In this document: positions 60,144-64,000 of the stretch, one piece after another | Layout of the letters: every line of letters starts with the position of its first letter | Numbering within the stretch: the stretch's first letter is position 1 | NCBI GenBank assembly: GCA_910583525.1 | Contig: CAJTXL010000002.1 | Coordinates: forward strand, 62,001-126,000 | Source of the DNA: an uncultured Muribaculaceae bacterium | GTDB taxonomy: Bacteria > Bacteroidota > Bacteroidia > Bacteroidales > Muribaculaceae | Length of the DNA: 64,000 nt | Reading direction: 5' to 3' | Position numbers and translations under genes: made by a program | Notes under the pieces: model-generated | What the model saw: only the letters and a program-made list of their open reading frames with translations | Told to the model about the DNA's origin: nothing | Database searches by the model: none

Positions 60144-60725
60144 ATGGACAGAAAAAGTATTAAAGGCACACGCACCGAGCATAATCTGCTTGCTTCGTTT
60201 GCAGGTGAAAGCCAGGCCCGTTCACGCTATACCTTGTTTGCTCAGAAAGCCCGAGAGGAGGGCTACGAGCAGATTGCGGCAGTGTTCCTCGAAACGGCAG
60301 AGCAGGAACTCAGCCATGCCAAACAGTTCTTTAGCCTTCTCGAAGGCGGAACTGTCGAAATTACTGCGGCCTATCCGGCCGGTGTCGTCGCCGACACAAA
60401 GACAAACCTCGCCGAAGCTGCCGCAGGCGAGCGCGAGGAGTGGGGCGAACTCTACGAGAATTTCGCCAAAGTGGCCCAGGAAGAGGGCTTTCCGCAGATT
60501 GCCAATCTGTATAAACTGATTGCCAAAGTCGAACAGATGCACGAACAGCGCTACATAAAGCTGCTCGAACGTCTTGAAACAGGCACTGAGTTTGAAGAGG
60601 CCGAGCCGGTCGAATGGTACTGCCGCCGTTGCGGTTTCACCATCACCGCCAAGGCCGCCCCGAAGCGCTGCCCCGTGTGCGGCGCCGACCAGGCGTGGTT
60701 CCAGCGCAAGGCCAACAACTACTGA
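60144..60725 (+). CDS. Rubrerythrin
   Basis: A 193-residue diiron protein. The four-helix bundle has 'LLASFAGESQARSRYTLFAQKA', 'FLETAEQELSHAKQFF' and 'IAKVEQMHEQRY', giving the glutamate and histidine ligands. The C-terminal rubredoxin-like domain has two Cys-x2-Cys pairs (C160/C163 and C176/C179) for a mononuclear iron. It reduces hydrogen peroxide with electrons from reduced pyridine nucleotides through redox partners and protects anaerobes against oxidative stress. It is a single-gene unit. Confidence 0.96.
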   Translation: MDRKSIKGTRTEHNLLASFAGESQARSRYTLFAQKAREEGYEQIAAVFLETAEQELSHAKQFFSLLEGGTVEITAAYPAGVVADTKTNLAEAAAGEREEWGELYENFAKVAQEEGFPQIANLYKLIAKVEQMHEQRYIKLLERLETGTEFEEAEPVEWYCRRCGFTITAKAAPKRCPVCGADQAWFQRKANNY

Positions 60726-60735
60726 ACACCTTCTT

Positions 60736-60778
60736 AAAAAAGCATTGCGGCGCAGCCTCGTTGTCGAAGCTGCGCCGC
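60736..60778 (-). terminator. Terminator of the minus-strand susCD transcript
   Basis: GCGGCGCAGC (60747-60756) and GCTGCGCCGC (60769-60778) form a perfect 10-bp stem. On the minus strand the stem is followed, after CAATG, by a run of six T (60741-60736). On the plus strand there is no T-run, so it acts mainly on the susD side, though it may also stop rubrerythrin readthrough. Confidence 0.82.
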
Positions 60779-60799
60779 GCGCATTATATAAGGATTAGA

Positions 60800-62590
60800 T
60801 TATTTGTCCCAGCCTTCGTTCTGTGTGAGGTTTTTATTTAGCGCAATTTGGGTTGTTCCAATGGGCTGTAGATATTCGCGATTGGTGAATTTTCGCGGAC
60901 TTGTAGCCTTGATGGTTTTGAACGCATCGAGGTAGCCATTTGTAACGGAAATATCAGACAGGAGAGTTGATGGCGCGTTTGAAACGTTTGCCCCAAGGAT
61001 TAGGTCTATGTTTTCGGGCTTGGATGTATCCATGATTTCGAGCTGATGCCAACGAACGAGGTCGTAGAAACGATGGTATTGGTCAAACATCAGTTCGCAG
61101 CGACGGCAGCGTCGTATTTCCCACAATAGGCTCGAAACGCCAGGCATATTGTTTGCAGGGTCATTTACTGCACTGAGGTCGGCAACCGTACGGTTGTCGG
61201 GCAGACCGGCTCTTTTGTATAGCTTGTTTAGGGTGTTGTTGATGTCGGCATCAGTGAGTTCTCCTTTTTCAGCCCTTGCTTCTGCATAATCCAAATAGAT
61301 GTTCGCTAACCAATATAATGGTGCGCAAGTAAAGCTGCGCCCGTCGGTGGTGGCTTCTGTCATCGTAAAGTTGGGGTTGGCAAACTTGCTGATGGTATAT
61401 CCTGTCGAAGATGTCAATGGGGCGGAGTTGGCACGGGCGTGTGTCATGCCGGGGAATGCAAGGTAGGGGTCAATGGTCTGTGCAAGCCGTCCGTCTCTTT
61501 CTGCGAGAGCTTTGGATATGTTTAGTGCCACGGGTTCCCCGTCATTGTCGTATTCGACTTCCGGAATGTCGGATGTATTGCATGTAGTTTTAGCTAATGG
61601 TAGGCCATCTTTGAACAAATAGGCGTCGAAGGCGTCTTTGTTCATGCCGTTGATTTCTGTTCCGGCACTGATGTAGGTGACAATAGAACTTCCGAGGATG
61701 CCGAGTTCGTATCCTTTCATGAATATGACTTCGGGATTTTCGCGCAGGCTCTTGAACCCGCGTTCGTTGTCTGTGTTGAAAGTCGAAATGTAGAGGTCTT
61801 TGTAGTTTTCGCAAAGCTGGTAGCTGCCCATCAGCGCGTTGCATGCTGTGATGACTTCGTCGTAGAACTTGTTTGCACGCACTTTGTCGTTTTGGTGGTA
61901 TTTGGCATAAGAGGCCTCGAACAGACATATTTCCGACTTCATTGCGTTGGCGAGGTCTTTGCTGAACTCCAATTTGTTTGACTGCTGGGCTATGTGCTCA
62001 ACGGCGTAGTTTAGGTCTTCAAGAACGAAGTCCATGACTTTGTTGCGGTTTTCGCGTTTGCCATATAGTTCCGGAGAGTTGGTGTTGAGAACTTTGTCGA
62101 TAAGTTGGACATCGCCGAAAGCGCGAACAAGTTCATAGTACTGCATAGCACGCACGAGCTTTGCCTGTCCGACATAGTCTTCTTTTGTGACGGTTGCCAT
62201 GCTGTTGTTCTCAACGTTGTTTATTATGTAGTTGCATTTGCGTATAGCCTGATAGGACGCATCCCATACGGTGTTGGTTTCTTGGGCATATTCATATTCC
62301 CAATTTGCGAATACGCATCCGACGCCTGAAATTTGTTTGGTGCATTGGTCGTCGTTGATTGAGCGGTAATAGAAGTTATTGACCCAGGAGTCGGCGTTGC
62401 CGTATCCGAGGAAGTTGCTGTACAGCCCGTTTATTTGGGCTTCAACGTTTTCTGCGCTTTCCCAATAGGCCGGTGTATCGGTCTGTTTGTCGAGGGGATA
62501 GCGGTTGCGGTCGAGGAAGTCGTTGCAGCTTGTGAACGAAGCTGCGGACGCCGCAATAAGGCAGATATATAATATTTTGTTGAGTTTCAT
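60800..62590 (-). CDS. SusD/RagB-family glycan-binding lipoprotein
   Basis: A 596-residue lipoprotein (MKLNKILYICLIAASAASFTSC, lipid cysteine C22). SusD features are CNDFLDRNRYPLD, 'AKLVRAMQYYELVRAFGDVQL' in the TPR part and 'IRRCRRCELMFDQYHRFYDLVRWHQLE' in the C-terminal part, followed by 'YLQPIGTTQIALNKNLTQNEGW'. It pairs with the SusC whose gene ends 13 nt upstream. Base composition is lower in GC than in the large PUL. No hydrolase gene follows, so any enzymes of this locus would have to be encoded upstream of the partial susC or elsewhere. Confidence 0.95.
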   Translation of the reverse strand: MKLNKILYICLIAASAASFTSCNDFLDRNRYPLDKQTDTPAYWESAENVEAQINGLYSNFLGYGNADSWVNNFYYRSINDDQCTKQISGVGCVFANWEYEYAQETNTVWDASYQAIRKCNYIINNVENNSMATVTKEDYVGQAKLVRAMQYYELVRAFGDVQLIDKVLNTNSPELYGKRENRNKVMDFVLEDLNYAVEHIAQQSNKLEFSKDLANAMKSEICLFEASYAKYHQNDKVRANKFYDEVITACNALMGSYQLCENYKDLYISTFNTDNERGFKSLRENPEVIFMKGYELGILGSSIVTYISAGTEINGMNKDAFDAYLFKDGLPLAKTTCNTSDIPEVEYDNDGEPVALNISKALAERDGRLAQTIDPYLAFPGMTHARANSAPLTSSTGYTISKFANPNFTMTEATTDGRSFTCAPLYWLANIYLDYAEARAEKGELTDADINNTLNKLYKRAGLPDNRTVADLSAVNDPANNMPGVSSLLWEIRRCRRCELMFDQYHRFYDLVRWHQLEIMDTSKPENIDLILGANVSNAPSTLLSDISVTNGYLDAFKTIKATSPRKFTNREYLQPIGTTQIALNKNLTQNEGWDK

Positions 62591-62603
62591 GTTCTGATGC
62601 TTT

Positions 62604-64000
62604 TTAGAAGGTTACCTGAATGCCGAATGAGTATGATGTCATCATGGGGCTTGTTCGGCCGAACGATGCGACTCCGCCGCCCTTGGCATTGTCGCTGATT
62701 TCGGCATCAATGCCATATTTGCCGGCGCCGTTGTAGATGAAGAACGGGTTTTCTGTGCTGAAGTATATGCGGGCTTTCTGTATGTAGGCTTTGGTAGTGA
62801 TATCAGCAGGCAGGGTATATCCTACGGTGATGTTCTTCATGCGTAGATAAGCCATGTTGACGAGGTATCGGTCGCTGCAGGTGAAGTTGTTGCGGCCTTG
62901 TCCGCAAGTCTGTTGCATACGGCTGTTGTAACCGAAGACCCCTCCCATCAGGTTCGGGTACTTGTTGTCCTGGTCGATTATGTAGCCTGTTATGTTGCCT
63001 GCGTCGTCGAGTTCGTATTTGTTGAAGCTTGTCTGGTGAGTATAAAGGCCACCGTTGGCTTGAGCAAACGGTATTACCCAGTTGTTGATTTGCCATTGTT
63101 TGCATTGACCCACGCCTTGGAAGAATAGATCGACATCAATGCCTTTCCATGCGGCGCCAAGTCGGAATGAATATTCGTAACGAGGCAGAGCGTTGCCTAT
63201 GATTTTGAGGTCTCCGTGGTTTTCTTTTGTGCCAAGCGGAACTTTGACATGGTCTTCGTTTGCCAATGCGGCAGCATAGCCTTGGTCGCCTTCAACATAT
63301 GTTTTGCCGTTTAGTTTAATCATTGTCGGGTCGCCGTCGTTGATTACGCCGTCTCCGTTGAGGTCTTTGAATTTCACGTCGCCGGGGCCGAAGACGAAAC
63401 CGTCCCACGCGATGCGGTCTTGGCTCGGCAATCCGTTTTGACCGGCATATTCGCCTTCTTCAAAGTAGCGGTCGACTTCGAAGCCCCAGATGTCGCCATA
63501 GTATTGGCCTTCGTAGAAACGATTGTTGTTGGCTCCAGCCCCCGGCATATATGAATATAGGGTGCCGTCGGGATTGTTCCATTTTGTAATTTTGCTGCGT
63601 GCGTCGCCGATATTGAAGTTTGCCCACACGTCCCAGTCGCCGAAGCTATGGTTCCAGTTGATTCCGAGTTCCCAGCCTTGAGTGCGCATGTTGCCTGCGT
63701 TTTCAAGCGGGGCTTTATCTCCAAGAACTGAAGGGAGCACGGTGCCCGGTGCCAGCATGTCTTTGGTGTCGCGGTTGTACCAGTCGAAGGTAAGATTGAG
63801 CGAGTTGTTGAAGAAGCCCAAATCGAGGCCGATGTCGGTTGTCACTACGCGTTCCCATGTCAGCGATGTGGAAACGAGTGTCGGAGTGGTTGCCGATGAT
63901 ATTTTAGCCCCATTGCTGCCAAGCCAGTTTATATCTTGGCTGTTTAGGGTTATTGTAGAGATGAATTGGTTTTGTGCAAGGTTTTCGTTTCCAAGATGTC
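62604..64000 (-). CDS. SusC/RagA-type TonB-dependent transporter, C-terminal part (partial)
   Basis: The frame is open from the right edge of the window on the minus strand to a TAA at 62606-62604, so at least 465 residues of the barrel are present and the N-terminus lies beyond. A GTG at 63845 inside it is not a start. Family stretches such as 'ENLAQNQFISTITLN', 'WERVVTTDIGLDLGFFNNSLNLTFDWYNRDTKDML' and the C-terminal 'SPMMTSYSFGIQVTF' are clear. It forms the pore for the SusD encoded 13 nt downstream. Confidence 0.93.
   Translation of the reverse strand, partial: HLGNENLAQNQFISTITLNSQDINWLGSNGAKISSATTPTLVSTSLTWERVVTTDIGLDLGFFNNSLNLTFDWYNRDTKDMLAPGTVLPSVLGDKAPLENAGNMRTQGWELGINWNHSFGDWDVWANFNIGDARSKITKWNNPDGTLYSYMPGAGANNNRFYEGQYYGDIWGFEVDRYFEEGEYAGQNGLPSQDRIAWDGFVFGPGDVKFKDLNGDGVINDGDPTMIKLNGKTYVEGDQGYAAALANEDHVKVPLGTKENHGDLKIIGNALPRYEYSFRLGAAWKGIDVDLFFQGVGQCKQWQINNWVIPFAQANGGLYTHQTSFNKYELDDAGNITGYIIDQDNKYPNLMGGVFGYNSRMQQTCGQGRNNFTCSDRYLVNMAYLRMKNITVGYTLPADITTKAYIQKARIYFSTENPFFIYNGAGKYGIDAEISDNAKGGGVASFGRTSPMMTSYSFGIQVTF

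Noticed and set aside
1..64000. CRISPR arrays, tRNA/rRNA genes, prophage or IS elements
   Set aside because: No regularly spaced repeats, cloverleaf genes, integrase or transposase genes were recognised by eye; a short RNA could have been missed.

Overview
The window looks like a chromosomal segment of a gut Bacteroidales bacterium, most plausibly a Muribaculaceae (S24-7) relative. That placement is an inference from several things: three SusC/SusD-type outer-membrane loci (two cut by the window edges), lipoproteins with Bacteroidales signal peptides, promoters of the Bacteroidetes type (TTTG, about 20 nt, TAnnTTTG), fairly high GC, Tat genes, and C-terminal tails like those of type IX secretion cargo. 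No tRNA, rRNA, CRISPR array, prophage or insertion sequence was seen.

Layout. (1) 2-8177 (+): end of a polysaccharide utilisation locus (PUL): partial SusC, SusD, a Tat-exported FAD oxidoreductase, a GH3 beta-glycosidase and an SGNH-like protein with a sorting tail. (2) 8249-9421: an AT-richer DUF1016 PDDEXK nuclease gene. (3) 9565-11433: a biotin-dependent carboxyltransferase (PycB/OadA type) with a strong terminator. (4) 11713-19038: a ROK repressor followed by a compact sugar operon (DUF4434 lipoprotein, MFS sugar transporter, AGE-family epimerase, GH20 hexosaminidase), suggesting release, uptake and epimerisation of an amino sugar or related hexose. (5) 19633-44360: a 25-kb PUL of 14 genes: SusC, SusD, DUF6259 hydrolase, phosphodiester glycosidase (NAGPA type), two paralogous secreted proteins of unknown function, a GH3-SGNH fusion, DUF4855 single- and double-domain proteins, an unrecognised secreted protein, a glycerophosphodiesterase-EEP phosphatase fusion, and GH36 and GH27 alpha-galactosidases. 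Its last six genes are chained by five ATGA start/stop overlaps. REP-like palindromes flank one of the paralogues.

(6) 44484-53214: an exopolysaccharide/capsule locus made of two converging operons. The plus operon has a Wzc-like tyrosine kinase, a polymerase-like membrane protein and a flippase. The minus operon has an acyltransferase, a GT2, a GT4 and a TupA-like ATP-grasp protein. (7) 53273-60725: mostly housekeeping: tatA-tatC-dicarboxylate symporter (minus), then fabD, an rRNA m5C methyltransferase, an MsbA-type ABC exporter, a small membrane protein and rubrerythrin. (8) 60800-64000 (minus): another SusC/SusD pair, with SusC cut by the window edge.

The main candidate for something not previously described is the 19.6-44.4 kb PUL. 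It combines enzymes for alpha-galactosyl and beta-glycosidic bonds, an esterase-like domain, and two separate phosphodiester-cleaving proteins. This points to a phosphodiester-containing, galactosylated glycan as substrate; that is an inference from family membership, not something the sequence proves. No dedicated PUL regulator (hybrid two-component system, SusR, ECF sigma/anti-sigma) lies next to any of the SusC/D pairs in the window.
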